From contig NZ_LMIS01000001.1 in NCBI RefSeq assembly GCF_001428805.1, forward strand, positions 1,724,976 through 1,788,975: a stretch of 64,000 bases of DNA, given 5' to 3'. Of the stretch, positions 24,621 through 33,289 are shown piece after piece (the first letter of the stretch is position 1; each line of letters starts with the position of its first letter). The notes under the pieces are model-generated. The model was not told the DNA's origin and made no database searches. It worked only from the letters and a program-made list of their open reading frames with translations. The translations under genes and the position numbers were made by a program. The stretch is from Aeromicrobium sp. Root236 (GTDB taxonomy: Bacteria; Actinomycetota; Actinomycetes; Propionibacteriales; Nocardioidaceae).

Positions 24621-24955
24621 CCCCCTGAGAGGTGCCAGGCGAGGGTGAGGTCGCGCCAGGGACCGCCCGGCTCGCCCGGTTCGGGGTCGAGCTGGCACGG
24701 GTCGGTCAGCTCGAGCCACCGCTGCATCTCATGGTCCTCGTCGAGCACCGCGAGGTCGGCGGCGAGGTCTTCGCCGACGTACTCGAAGTAGGCCACGAGC
24801 GTGTCGTCGCGCACGAAGATCGAGTAGTTCTCGATGTGCGCGGCCCGGATCCCGGCCTCGACGGCGTCCCAGACGGCCGCGTGCAGCTCCAGGTAGCGCT
24901 CGCGCATGCCGGGTCGCAGCTGCGTCGTCTGGCAGACCCGCAACGGCTCCCTCAT
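24617..24955 (-). CDS. L-rhamnose/L-fucose mutarotase family protein
   Basis: A 112-residue dimeric alpha-beta barrel-type protein of the RhaM/FucM group, which interconverts sugar anomers. The family opening is recognisable in LRPGMRERYLELHAAVWDAVE, followed by NYSIFVRDDTLVAYFEYVG with the conserved Tyr and Phe, and DPCQ near the end. It overlaps the stop of the convergent lactonase by four bases and overlaps the enolase-superfamily gene upstream. A second copy lies at 40811. It would speed supply of the anomer used by the sugar dehydrogenase. Confidence 0.88.
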   Translation of the reverse strand: MREPLRVCQTTQLRPGMRERYLELHAAVWDAVEAGIRAAHIENYSIFVRDDTLVAYFEYVGEDLAADLAVLDEDHEMQRWLELTDPCQLDPEPGEPGGPWRDLTLAWHLSGG

Positions 24956-26127
24956 GCTCCGAGCCACGTGATGTCGGGGGCACCCGGCTCGCCCGGGACC
25001 ATGCGGAGGCCTGCGCGCTCCGGCCGTACGTGCGGGCCCGCGGGTGTCGCCCAGCCCTGGCCGACCGGCAGCTTCTCGATCAGCGCCTCGTCCAGCGTGA
25101 TGCCCGCGCCCGGAGAGTTGCCCAGCACGATGCCGCCGTCGGCGATCTCCTGGTCGATGTGCACCCCGATGGGTTGCCCGAGGTCCTGGACCTCGGTGGT
25201 CAGGTGGTTCGGCATGGTGCTCGCCGCGTGCGCGATGATCGACGTGAAGCCGATCGGGCTCACCGGCAGGTCGTGCGCATGCGCCGCCACCGCGACGCGC
25301 AGCGCGTTGGTGGTCCCCCACCCGCTGTTGAACTGCACCACGTCGACGGCGTCGGCGTCGAACAGCGGGCGGTACTGCTCGAGACCCGTCAGGTTCTCGC
25401 CGGTCGCGACGCCGGTCCTGACGCTCCTGCGCACCTCCGCCAGGCCGTGCGCGTCCCAACGGCGTACGGGCTCCTCGATCCAGGTCAGGTCGATCTCGGC
25501 CTCGATCCGCTGGATGTGCCGCACCGCCTGCGAGCGGTGCCACGACTCGTTGGCGTCGAACATCATGGCGGGCTGGGCGGAGTTCGTGGTGAGCACGTCC
25601 CGTACGAGGCGGAGCCGGCGGATGTCGTCGTCGGCGTTGCGCCCACCCTTGAGCTTCGCCTGGGCGAAGCCGGCGGCGGCGAACTGCTCGTAGAGCGCGT
25701 GCACCTCGTCGTCGGCGAGGCCGAACTCGAGGCCGGACGCGTAGCCGGGCACGAACCGCGTGCGGCCGCCGAGCATCCGCCACAGGGGCTCGCCGGCCAT
25801 CTTCGCCTTGAGGTCCCAGAGCGCGTCGTCGATCGCACCGATCGACGCGAACACGCTGCCGGTGTGCCCGGACTTGAAGACGTACGACAGCATGCGGTCG
25901 TAGAGCGCCGTGACGCCGCGGGGGTCCTCGCCCTCGATCGCGGGGAAGACCCGGGCGAGGTCGCTCCGGCTCGACGGGCCGACGCTGATGCCCTCGTAGC
26001 CCTCGTCCGTGGTGAGGATCAGGACGTGCACGTCGGTGCGGGTCCCGACGCTCACGCCGTTGACGTCGCCGACCGGGCGGTGCCACTCGTGCTGCGTGAA
26101 GAGCTCGCGGTAGCCGGTGATCTTCAT
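24952..26127 (-). CDS. Enolase-superfamily (mandelate racemase type) sugar-acid dehydratase
   Basis: A 391-residue acid-sugar dehydratase candidate. It has the KxK pair in AQAKLKGG, and metal ligands in MMFDANESW (Asp), TWIEEPVRRW (Glu) and VATGENLTG (Glu). At the position of the usual Asp of the Asp-His dyad the sequence reads VVQFNSGWGTTN, so Asn replaces Asp, which would change or weaken the second catalytic base. The gene overlaps the mutarotase (24955) and the ABC permease (26124) by four bases each. The substrate is probably a sugar acid brought in by the adjacent importer; L-fuconate or galactonate-like acids are guesses. Confidence 0.82.
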   Translation of the reverse strand: MKITGYRELFTQHEWHRPVGDVNGVSVGTRTDVHVLILTTDEGYEGISVGPSSRSDLARVFPAIEGEDPRGVTALYDRMLSYVFKSGHTGSVFASIGAIDDALWDLKAKMAGEPLWRMLGGRTRFVPGYASGLEFGLADDEVHALYEQFAAAGFAQAKLKGGRNADDDIRRLRLVRDVLTTNSAQPAMMFDANESWHRSQAVRHIQRIEAEIDLTWIEEPVRRWDAHGLAEVRRSVRTGVATGENLTGLEQYRPLFDADAVDVVQFNSGWGTTNALRVAVAAHAHDLPVSPIGFTSIIAHAASTMPNHLTTEVQDLGQPIGVHIDQEIADGGIVLGNSPGAGITLDEALIEKLPVGQGWATPAGPHVRPERAGLRMVPGEPGAPDITWLGA

Positions 26128-27050
26128 TCCTTGACTCCCCCGGCCGTCATGCCCGCCACCAGGAAGCGTTGCGAGAACAGGAACAGGATCAGGACCGGCA
26201 GCATCGACACGATCGTCGCGAGCGCGAGCGTCGGCAGGTGCATCGACTCCGACCCGGCCGCGCTGGGGTTGAACGCCGGCGTGGACGACAGCAGCGTCGA
26301 GAGGCCGACCTGCATCGGATAGCTGTCGCTCGACGGCAGCATGACGAACGGCAGGAAGTAGTTGTTCCAGTTCTGCACGAAGCTGAAGAACGCCACGAGG
26401 GCCACGACCGGCGAGGCCAGCGGCAGCGCGATGCGGGTGAAGACCTGCACCTCGCTGCAGCCGTCCAGGCGTGCCGCGGCGAGCAGGTTCCGCGGGATGC
26501 TCGACGAGAAGTAGATGTAGGTCAGGTAGACGCCGAAGGGATAGAACGAGAACGGCAGGATCACCGACAACGGCTGGCCGACCAGGCCGACCTTGTTCAT
26601 CTCGAGGAACACCGGCAGCACCAACGCCGTGTTGGGCATCAGCATCACGACGAGCGTGGTCACCATGAGCGTGCGGCGGAAGCGGAACTCGGTCAGGGCG
26701 AGCGCGTAGCCGGCCGGGATCGAGATGGCGAGGGTGATGACGAGCGCCGCGATCGAGTAGTAGGCCGAGTTGCGGATCCACTGCACGACCGCGCCGGACT
26801 GGAAGTCGAACAGCTGGCGCACGTTGGTCGTGAACGTGTCCCACGAGCCGATCGCGAACGGCGTACGCACGGCCAGCTCGTGCTCGGTCTTGGTCGTCGC
26901 GATGAGCAGCCAGGCCAGGGGCACGATGAAGAACAGCGTCGCCACGACGAGGACGAGCCCGATCATGGAACGGCCGCTCCATCCGGTGAGCCTCGAGGCC
27001 GTCCGGGCCCGGTCCACGCGGCTGCCTCGAGCCGCCAGGGTCGTACTCAT
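26124..27050 (-). CDS. Carbohydrate ABC transporter permease (MalG/CUT1 type)
   Basis: A 308-residue inner membrane permease with six helices. The EAA loop that contacts the ATPase is LAAARLDGCSEVQVFTRIALPL (landmarks LLAAARLDG and RIALPLASP). It starts at ATG 27050, just inside the stop of its partner permease, with GAGG six bases upstream. The ORF continues into the enolase-superfamily gene with a four-base overlap. No ATP-binding gene is found in this operon, so the importer must share an MsmK/UgpC-type ATPase from elsewhere, as is common in actinobacteria. Confidence 0.92.
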   Translation of the reverse strand: MSTTLAARGSRVDRARTASRLTGWSGRSMIGLVLVVATLFFIVPLAWLLIATTKTEHELAVRTPFAIGSWDTFTTNVRQLFDFQSGAVVQWIRNSAYYSIAALVITLAISIPAGYALALTEFRFRRTLMVTTLVVMLMPNTALVLPVFLEMNKVGLVGQPLSVILPFSFYPFGVYLTYIYFSSSIPRNLLAAARLDGCSEVQVFTRIALPLASPVVALVAFFSFVQNWNNYFLPFVMLPSSDSYPMQVGLSTLLSSTPAFNPSAAGSESMHLPTLALATIVSMLPVLILFLFSQRFLVAGMTAGGVKE

Positions 27051-27931
27051 ACGTCCTCGGTTTCGAACAGGCCGCCCTTGGTGACGAACACGGCAGACAG
27101 CACCAGGGCGACGATGAGAAGCAGCACGGAGATCGCCGCGGAGCCGTTGAAGTCGTTCAGGTCGAACGCGTACTGATAGGCGAGCTGGTTGAGCGAGTAG
27201 TCGTTCGGGACGACGGCGTTGCTCGCCTGCGACAGCAGGGAGGGCTCGACGAACAGCTGGGTGCCGGCCGCGAGCGACAGGACCGCCATGTAGGCGATCC
27301 ACTTGCGCAGCAGCGGCAGCTGGATGTGGATCGCGACCTGGACCGGGTTGGCGCCGTCGATGCGGGCCGCCTCCATGATCTCGGTCGAGATGTTGTTGAG
27401 CGCGCCGTACATCACGATGATCCAGCCGCCCGCACCCGTCCAGAACGCGATGATGGCGAAGATCAGCGGGAGGTGATCGGGCTGGATGACGTTGGTGAAG
27501 CTGTCCATGCCCATCGCGCGCAGCAGCGGACCAGCGGGGCTGGCGACCGGATCGAGCACGAACAGCCACAGCATCACGCTCGAGGCCCCCGCCAGGGCGC
27601 CGGGCAGGTAGAAGAAGAGCCGGGCGCTGGCACTCAGCCAGCGGGCCCGGATGGCGTGCACGACGATCGCGAGGAAGACCACGAGCACGAGCAGCGCCGC
27701 GAGCCAGATCCCGAGGAAGAACGCGACGTGCCGGGCGGCGGCGAAGAACCTGAAGTCGCCGATGACCTTCGAGAAGTTGGCGGTCGGCGTGAACCCGCCG
27801 TCGACATCGGTCACGGACAGGTAGATCGCGTAGAGCGCCGGCAGGACGCCGAACGCCAGCATGAACAACGCGTACGGCGTCACGAACAGCGCACCGATCG
27901 ATCGCGTGCGGCCCTTGCGAACCTTGGTCAT
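27047..27931 (-). CDS. Carbohydrate ABC transporter permease (MalF/CUT1 type)
   Basis: A 294-residue permease with six helices and the EAA loop IMEAARIDGANPVQVAIHIQLP (landmarks EAARIDGA and HIQLPLL). I prefer ATG at 27931 because GAAGGAGG lies eight bases upstream. An in-frame ATG at 28027 would overlap the binding-protein stop by eight bases and add 32 polar, proline-rich residues not seen in permeases. Together with the partner at 26124 and the lipoprotein at 28020 it forms a CUT1 importer for a mono- or oligosaccharide. Confidence 0.9.
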   Translation of the reverse strand: MTKVRKGRTRSIGALFVTPYALFMLAFGVLPALYAIYLSVTDVDGGFTPTANFSKVIGDFRFFAAARHVAFFLGIWLAALLVLVVFLAIVVHAIRARWLSASARLFFYLPGALAGASSVMLWLFVLDPVASPAGPLLRAMGMDSFTNVIQPDHLPLIFAIIAFWTGAGGWIIVMYGALNNISTEIMEAARIDGANPVQVAIHIQLPLLRKWIAYMAVLSLAAGTQLFVEPSLLSQASNAVVPNDYSLNQLAYQYAFDLNDFNGSAAISVLLLIVALVLSAVFVTKGGLFETEDV

Positions 27932-28019
27932 CCGTGCCGCCTCCTTCGGATGTGGGTGGTGATCGGCGGCCGCCGGCCGGCCCGGGGTCTCCGGGCCGGC
28001 CGACTGCGTGGTGGTCACC

Positions 28020-29387
28020 TCAGTCATTGACCTGGTAACCGTTGACCTTCGCCTGGTTCTTGATGGCCGTGCCCCAGGTGTCCAGATTGTCCTCGATCGA
28101 CTTGCCCGAGGAGATCAGCGGCGTGATGGTCTTGGCCCAGATCGCCTCCTGGCTGAACGACGGGAAGCCCCAGCCGTCCCAGACCAGACCGGCGGCCGAG
28201 GTCAGGCCGGACAGGTCGGTCGCGTAGTAGCCCGAGGACTCCTGCTTCTGGACCCACTTGTCGGCTGCTGCCGCGTACGCGGGGTAGCCCGGGCCGAGGT
28301 CCACCTGGTACGCGTCGTCCGTGGTGACGAACTTCGCGAACGTGGCGGCGTTGGCCAGGTTCTTGGAGTGGCTCGAGATGAACCACGTGCCGCCGCCGAC
28401 GTTGCCCGCCACGGCGGAGTCACCGTCCCACGCGAGCGGTGCGGCGACGCCCAGGCGGCCCTTGGGGACGTTGAGCGACTCCTTGTTGTTGAAGATCGCA
28501 CCGGCGAACCACGCCGGTCCGGGCATCAGCAGGACCTTGCCGGTGTAGGTCTTCACGAAGTCGGGGGTGAAGACGCTCAGCTTGGTCAGCGACTTGTTGG
28601 CCACGAGGGTGTCGAGCATCGACGCGGCGCGCTTGCACTCGGTGGAGTCGGTCTTGACCGTCACCTTGCGGATGTCGGTCACGTCGTTGGCCTGGCACTT
28701 GCTCGACCACATGAACACCTCGGGCGTCCAGGTGTCGCCGACCGAGCCGACGATGTAGCCGGGGTGCTCCTTGGCGACCTTCTCGCCGAGCGCCTGGTAC
28801 TCCTCCCACGTCTTGGGCACGGCGTAGCCGAACTTCTTCAGCAGCGAGCTGTCGTACCAGAGGACCGTCTGGGCCAGGTCGTTGCGGAGGCAGTAGACGC
28901 CACCGTCGACGGTGCACGGGTTGAGGGAGCCCTTGGCGAAGCCGGACAGCGTATCCGCGGGGATCAGGCCCTTGTCGAGGCGTGCGGCGAAGGGCTGCTT
29001 GCCGGCGACGCCCTGAGTCGCCCACGAGGCGTCGTTGTTCTGCGACGAGAAGACGACGTCGGGCCAGCCCTTGCCGGCGCGGTCGTAGAGGGACATCTTC
29101 GTCTTGAAGGAGTTGGACCCGTTGGCCGATCCGTCGTACGTGACGGTCTTGACCTTGATCGACGGGTTCGCCTTCTGGAACGCCTTCACCGCCGGGACGC
29201 GGGTCGCGTCGACCCACACGGTGATCGTGCTGTTCTTGTCCTGCTTGGCCTCGGAGAATCCGCGACCTCCGTCCGAGCTGTCACTTCCGCTGCTCGAGCA
29301 TCCCGAGAGGACGGCCACGGCGGTCACGCTCAGGACGCCGAGAAGGCCGATCTGCCGAACCAGGCGGCGGGGTTGGATGCGGTTCAT
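28020..29387 (-). CDS. Extracellular sugar-binding lipoprotein (CUT1 type)
   Basis: A 455-residue solute-binding protein that captures sugar outside the membrane. The signal peptide has basic residues 3-11, a hydrophobic run and lipobox VLSGC with lipidated Cys30, followed by a serine/glycine linker. The mature part shows the family-1 binding-protein pattern, with ITVWVDATR near the start and aromatic residues such as WYDSSLLKKFG and GPAWFAG that could stack on sugar rings. GGAGG lies six bases before the ATG. The promoter region contains the 18-base palindrome at 29437. First gene of the importer, enolase-family and mutarotase operon. Confidence 0.92.
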   Translation of the reverse strand: MNRIQPRRLVRQIGLLGVLSVTAVAVLSGCSSSGSDSSDGGRGFSEAKQDKNSTITVWVDATRVPAVKAFQKANPSIKVKTVTYDGSANGSNSFKTKMSLYDRAGKGWPDVVFSSQNNDASWATQGVAGKQPFAARLDKGLIPADTLSGFAKGSLNPCTVDGGVYCLRNDLAQTVLWYDSSLLKKFGYAVPKTWEEYQALGEKVAKEHPGYIVGSVGDTWTPEVFMWSSKCQANDVTDIRKVTVKTDSTECKRAASMLDTLVANKSLTKLSVFTPDFVKTYTGKVLLMPGPAWFAGAIFNNKESLNVPKGRLGVAAPLAWDGDSAVAGNVGGGTWFISSHSKNLANAATFAKFVTTDDAYQVDLGPGYPAYAAAADKWVQKQESSGYYATDLSGLTSAAGLVWDGWGFPSFSQEAIWAKTITPLISSGKSIEDNLDTWGTAIKNQAKVNGYQVND

Positions 29388-29436
29388 TCAGTTCCTCCAC
29401 TGTCACAGGTCTGCCGTGGTCGGCAGCGGAGATAGC

Positions 29437-29454
29437 ACATCATACGTGTGATGT
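29437..29454. promoter_or_regulatory. 18-base palindromic operator upstream of the sugar-binding protein
   Basis: ACATCATACGTGTGATGT has six-base arms ACATCA and TGATGT around TACGTG; 16 of 18 positions are symmetric. It lies 50 bases before the binding-protein ATG and resembles sites at 30318, 31437 and 37026. The FadR-type regulator at 29511 is the likely ligand-responsive binder. Confidence 0.65.
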
Positions 29455-29510
29455 TTGCGCAAGGGTTTTGTGTGAACCGGGTCACTTTTCTTGGGATACG
29501 CGCGGACTGA

Positions 29511-30248
29511 TCAGGACTTGCGGGCCGGGTTGCGGCGCTCCCAGGAGCCCACGATGTGATCGGTCATGGCGCGTTGTGCCGCGGCGACGTCCCCGGCGGC
29601 GATGGCCTCGTAGACCGCGCGGTGCTCCGAGAGCGTCAGGTCGATGGCGTCAGCTGGCGGATCGCCCTCGAACCGGGCGAACGAGCGGGCGCGGCTGTAG
29701 AGCGTGTAGGCGATGTTGCTCGCCAGGAAGTTGTCGGACAGGTCCATGACGGTGCGGTGGAACACCGCGTCGGCCTCGCTGAACTGGGCGTAGTCGTCGG
29801 TCAGCGCCACCATCTGGTCGAGCGCCGCGGCGAGCTCGGAGCGCCCTTCCTCACCAGCGCGTTCCGCGGCCTGCGCGGCCATGACGCCCTCCAGCGAGCC
29901 CCGGACCAGGGTGAGCTCGTCGAGGGTGTGCAGCTCCTCGTCGTGGGCGATGACCGCGCCCAGCACGATGGGATCGAGGACGTTCCAGCTCGCGTGCGCG
30001 CGCACGAGCGTCCCGCGGCCCTGCTGCACGGCCACCAGACCCTTCTCCTCGAGCCGCTTCATCGACTCACGCACGATCGTGCGACTGACCCCGAAGTGCT
30101 CAGCCAGGGCGGCCTCCGGCGGAAGCGCCTGCTCCGCCTCGTAGCGACCGGCGACGATCGAGTCGACGATCGCGCGCATCAACATGTCCGACGGGCGCTC
30201 CCGGGTCTCGGGCGCCTGCAGATCCTTGATCTGGCCTCGACCACTCAT
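29511..30248 (-). CDS. FadR/GntR-family transcriptional regulator (FCD domain)
   Basis: A 245-residue regulator with an N-terminal winged helix (about 20-90; EQALPPEAALAEHFGVSRT, VRESMKRLEEKGLV) and an FCD helical domain with DAVFHRTVMDLSDN and LSEHRAVYEAIA as likely metal and ligand sites. I place the start at ATG 30248, with GGAG nine bases upstream; ATG at 30263 is possible. It sits between the importer operon and the aldo/keto reductase gene, with ATACGT-containing palindromes on both sides, so it probably represses this region until a sugar acid appears. Confidence 0.88.
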   Translation of the reverse strand: MSGRGQIKDLQAPETRERPSDMLMRAIVDSIVAGRYEAEQALPPEAALAEHFGVSRTIVRESMKRLEEKGLVAVQQGRGTLVRAHASWNVLDPIVLGAVIAHDEELHTLDELTLVRGSLEGVMAAQAAERAGEEGRSELAAALDQMVALTDDYAQFSEADAVFHRTVMDLSDNFLASNIAYTLYSRARSFARFEGDPPADAIDLTLSEHRAVYEAIAAGDVAAAQRAMTDHIVGSWERRNPARKS

Positions 30249-30317
30249 GCGCGCTGACTCCATTTCCTCGGGGCGGTTCCTGACGTGGTGCGAGATCTCA
30301 ACCGAGCCCACATGACC

Positions 30318-30333
30318 TCATACGTCCTATCAT
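30318..30333. promoter_or_regulatory. Operator-like site upstream of the FadR regulator
   Basis: TCATACGTCCTATCAT shares the TCATACGT core with the sites at 29437 and 37026 but its right half is degenerate. It lies 70 bases before the regulator start, where autoregulation would act. Confidence 0.4.
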
Positions 30334-30386
30334 CTCGCCACCCGCGCAGATGCGGGCGACGGGGCGGGCCACGGCGCGCCGGGACG

Positions 30387-31379
30387 TCACGCGCGCACCA
30401 GCCCCTGGTCGGTCAGCGCGGTCCAGAACTCCTCAGGGATCGGGGCGGTCGCCCGCTCGACCGACGAGGTCGCGTGCGCTGCCGTACGGATGCCCAGCAC
30501 CACCGACGCGATGTCGGGCCGCCGCAGCGGGAACTGGACCGCCGCGGACGGCAGGTCGACGCCGTGGAGGTCGCACACGGCCTGGATCTGTCGCGCCCTG
30601 TCGAGAATCGCCGCGGGCGCCGCCCGGTAGTCGAAGTGAGCGACATCCGGCACCGACGACGTGCTGAGGATGCCGGAGTTGTAGACGCCCGCAGCCACCA
30701 CGCTGACGCCGCGCTCGGCGGCCATCGGCAGGAGGTCGTCGGCGGCGGACTGGTCGAGCAGCGTGTAGCGACCGGCGACCATCATGATGTCGACGTCGGT
30801 GCGGCGGACGAACTCGGCGAGCATCGCCGACTGGTTCATCCCGGCCCCGATCGCACCCACCACCCCTTGGTCGCGGAGCTCGACCAGTGCGTCGACACCC
30901 GTCGTGGAGGCCTCTTCCCAGTGGTCGTCCGGATCATGGAGATAGGCGATGTCGAGTCGGTCGAGGCCCAGCCGCTCGAGGCTGGACTCGACCGACCTCA
31001 ACACGCCGTCCCGGGTGAAGTCGAAGACCCTCTTGGTCGCCGCCGGGACGACGAAGCCGTCGTCATCTTGTTGATCCGCCGTCTCCGGGGAGTCGACGAG
31101 CAGCCGGCCGACCTTGCTGGAGATGACGAACTCGTCGCGAGGCCGACCGGCCAGGGCGCGGCCGAGGCGTCGCTCCGACAGCCCGAGGCCGTAGTGCGGA
31201 GCGGTGTCGAAGTAGCGGATGCCCGCCTGCCAGGCGGCCACGACCGCGGCCTCTGACTCCGCATCGGTCGACTCCTGGAAGAGGTTCCCGAGCTGCGAAC
31301 CTCCCAGGCCGAGCTCGGTCAACGATCCGCCTCGCCGGTAGTCCCGTCGCTTCATGGCTCCCACGGCTGACTGTCCCAC
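30387..31379 (-). CDS. Aldo/keto reductase, probable L-fucose (D-threo-aldose) dehydrogenase
   Basis: A 330-residue TIM-barrel oxidoreductase. The catalytic tetrad is visible as Asp and Tyr in [18 protein letters not shown], Lys in VISSKVGRL and His in IAYLHDPDD. This sequence style matches D-threo-aldose 1-dehydrogenases, which oxidise L-fucose to its lactone. GTG at 31379 has GGGAG four bases upstream; ATG at 31355 has poorer spacing. It is divergent from the Zn alcohol dehydrogenase gene and shares the promoter region that holds the site at 31437. A paralog lies at 38436. Confidence 0.85.
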   Translation of the reverse strand: MGQSAVGAMKRRDYRRGGSLTELGLGGSQLGNLFQESTDAESEAAVVAAWQAGIRYFDTAPHYGLGLSERRLGRALAGRPRDEFVISSKVGRLLVDSPETADQQDDDGFVVPAATKRVFDFTRDGVLRSVESSLERLGLDRLDIAYLHDPDDHWEEASTTGVDALVELRDQGVVGAIGAGMNQSAMLAEFVRRTDVDIMMVAGRYTLLDQSAADDLLPMAAERGVSVVAAGVYNSGILSTSSVPDVAHFDYRAAPAAILDRARQIQAVCDLHGVDLPSAAVQFPLRRPDIASVVLGIRTAAHATSSVERATAPIPEEFWTALTDQGLVRA

Positions 31380-31436
31380 GACGCTCCCTCATCCCGTTGC
31401 GAATCGGCGAGGACCCGCCGGCCCGGCTCAGTCTAA

Positions 31437-31452
31437 GGTATGATGTATTACC
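31437..31452. promoter_or_regulatory. Operator-like palindrome in the divergent AKR/ADH promoter region
   Basis: GGTATGATGTATTACC has GGTA and TACC ends, and its minus strand contains ACATCATAC, identical to the left half of the operator at 29437. It lies 30 bases before the alcohol dehydrogenase start and 58 bases before the aldo/keto reductase start. Confidence 0.5.
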
Positions 31453-31481
31453 TATCAACTGGCCTTTCAGAGGCCGCCCGG

Positions 31482-32534
31482 ATGAGATCGAAGGGACGAG
31501 CTCCGTTGCGCGCAGCCCAGTACGTCGGCGACAGAACCGTGAGGACCGAACGCCTCGACCCGCTCGAGCCGGCAGAAGGACAGGTGCAGATCACGGTGGC
31601 CTACACCGGCCTCTGCGGCACCGACCTGCACATCGTGCACGGCAACATGGACGCGCGGGTCGACCGCCCGCTGGTGTTCGGCCACGAGATGAGCGGCACG
31701 GTGGCCGCCACCGGACCCGGCGTCACGACGGTGTCACCCGGTGATCGCGTGACCGTGATGCCGCTGGACTGGGACGGGACGTGCCCGGCGTGCCTGGCCG
31801 GGCACCAGCACCTCTGCCATCACCTCAACTTCATCGGCATCGACTCCCCCGGCTCGCTCCAGGAGCTGTGGACCGTGCCCGAGCAGGTCGTCGTACGCCT
31901 GCCGGACGGCGCATCCCTGCGGCACGCTGCCCTGGTCGAGCCGGTGGCGGTGGCAGCCCATGACGTACGCCGGTCGGAGCTGACGGCGGGCGACAAGGTC
32001 GTCGTCCTGGGCGGCGGGCCGATCGGCGTGCTGATCGCCACCGTCGCCCGGCACGCCGGCGCCGAGGTCTGCGTCTCCGAGGTCGATCCGACCAGGCTTC
32101 AGCAGGTCGAGGCGCTCGGATTCCGTACGCTCAACGCCGCGCAGGAGGACGTCGAGTCCGTCGTCACCGAGTGGACGTCGGGAGCCGGCGCCGACGTCGT
32201 GTTCGAGGTGTCCGGCGCGCCGGCGGCGGTCCTGGCCGCCACCGCGCTGGCGAAGGTGCGCGGCACGATCGTCGTGGTCGCGATCCACCCGACACCTCGG
32301 CCGCTCGACCTGCAGCGGGTGTTCTGGCGCGAGCTGCGCATCCTGGGCGCGCGGGTCTATGAGCGCGAGGACTTCGACCGAGCCGTCCAGCTGATCGTCG
32401 ACGGCGTGATCCCTGCCGAGGAGCTGATCACGGACGTCGTGCCACTGGAAGCCACGGCCGACGCGTTCGCGCGGCTCGAGGCCGGCACCGCGATGAAGAT
32501 GCTCGTGGCCGTGCAGGACGGGGCGGCGTCATGA
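31482..32534 (+). CDS. Zinc-dependent medium-chain alcohol dehydrogenase (sugar/polyol type)
   Basis: A 350-residue MDR dehydrogenase. The catalytic zinc site is GLCGTDLH (Cys) and FGHEMSG (His, Glu). The structural zinc loop reads DGTCPACLAGHQHLC, in which the first of the four usual cysteines is Asp. The NAD site is VVLGGGPIGVLIA. ATG at 31482 has AGAGG eight bases upstream. TTG at 31506 (MRAAQYVG) matches the family start better and may be the real one. First gene of a rightward operon with an SDR, KDPG aldolase and KDG kinase, so the substrate is likely a sugar or sugar acid. Confidence 0.85.
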   Translation: MRSKGRAPLRAAQYVGDRTVRTERLDPLEPAEGQVQITVAYTGLCGTDLHIVHGNMDARVDRPLVFGHEMSGTVAATGPGVTTVSPGDRVTVMPLDWDGTCPACLAGHQHLCHHLNFIGIDSPGSLQELWTVPEQVVVRLPDGASLRHAALVEPVAVAAHDVRRSELTAGDKVVVLGGGPIGVLIATVARHAGAEVCVSEVDPTRLQQVEALGFRTLNAAQEDVESVVTEWTSGAGADVVFEVSGAPAAVLAATALAKVRGTIVVVAIHPTPRPLDLQRVFWRELRILGARVYEREDFDRAVQLIVDGVIPAEELITDVVPLEATADAFARLEAGTAMKMLVAVQDGAAS

Positions 32535-33289
32535 CCGGCCCGTTCGACCTCACCGGACGGCTCGCCGTCGTGACCGGTGCCCGTCGGGGCATCGGCCTGG
32601 CGTTCGCCGATGCCCTCTCTGCTGCGGGCGCCGACATCATCGGCATCAGCGCGTCGATGGAGGCCGAGGGCAGCGCCGCGGCGGCCGCCGTCGAGAAGCA
32701 CGGGCGACGCTTCGAGGCCAGGGCCGTCGACTTCTCCGACCGCGCTGCCGTCGAGGCGCTCGGCGCCGAGCTCGCCGAGCGCGAGATCGACATCCTGGTC
32801 AACAACGCCGGCACGATCGAGCGCGCACCCGCCGCCGAGCACTCGCTCGCGTCGTGGGACCGGGTCCTCGAGGTCGACCTGTCCAGCCAGTTCGCGCTCA
32901 GCCAGGCCGTCGGCCGAGGGATGCTCGACCGCGGCGCGGGCAAGATCATCTTCACGGCGAGCCTCCTGAGCTTCCAGGGCGGCATCAACGTGCCGGGCTA
33001 CGCCGCCGCGAAGTCCGGGCTCCTGGGCCTCGTCCGCGCGCTGTCCAACGAGTGGGCCGGACGCGGCGTGACGGTCAACGCGATCGCCCCCGGCTACATC
33101 GCGACGGACAACACCCAGGCGCTGCAGGACGACGAGGACCGCTCCCGCGCGATCCTCGAGCGGATCCCCGCCGGCCGCTGGGGACGTCCCGCCGACCTCG
33201 CCGGGGCCGCGGTGTTCCTGGCCTCGCCGGCGTCGGACTACGTCAGCGGCATCGTGCTGCCGGTCGACGGCGGCTGGCTGGCGCGATGA
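32531..33289 (+). CDS. SDR dehydrogenase (2-deoxy-D-gluconate 3-dehydrogenase/KduD-like)
   Basis: A 252-residue classical SDR with TGARRGIG for NAD(P) binding, NNAGTIER, and the active site in FTASLLSF, YAAAKSG. The TIERAP segment after NNAG and the TDNTQAL loop recall KduD-type sugar-acid dehydrogenases. It overlaps the alcohol dehydrogenase stop (ATGA) and the aldolase start. In this operon it would reshape a keto-deoxy sugar acid before phosphorylation and aldol cleavage. Confidence 0.85.
   Translation: MTGPFDLTGRLAVVTGARRGIGLAFADALSAAGADIIGISASMEAEGSAAAAAVEKHGRRFEARAVDFSDRAAVEALGAELAEREIDILVNNAGTIERAPAAEHSLASWDRVLEVDLSSQFALSQAVGRGMLDRGAGKIIFTASLLSFQGGINVPGYAAAKSGLLGLVRALSNEWAGRGVTVNAIAPGYIATDNTQALQDDEDRSRAILERIPAGRWGRPADLAGAAVFLASPASDYVSGIVLPVDGGWLAR

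Noticed and set aside
27326..29435. Long plus-strand open frames opposite the sugar importer genes
   Set aside because: Their products are Arg/Gln/Glu-rich with no recognisable family, while the minus-strand genes have clear transporter motifs.
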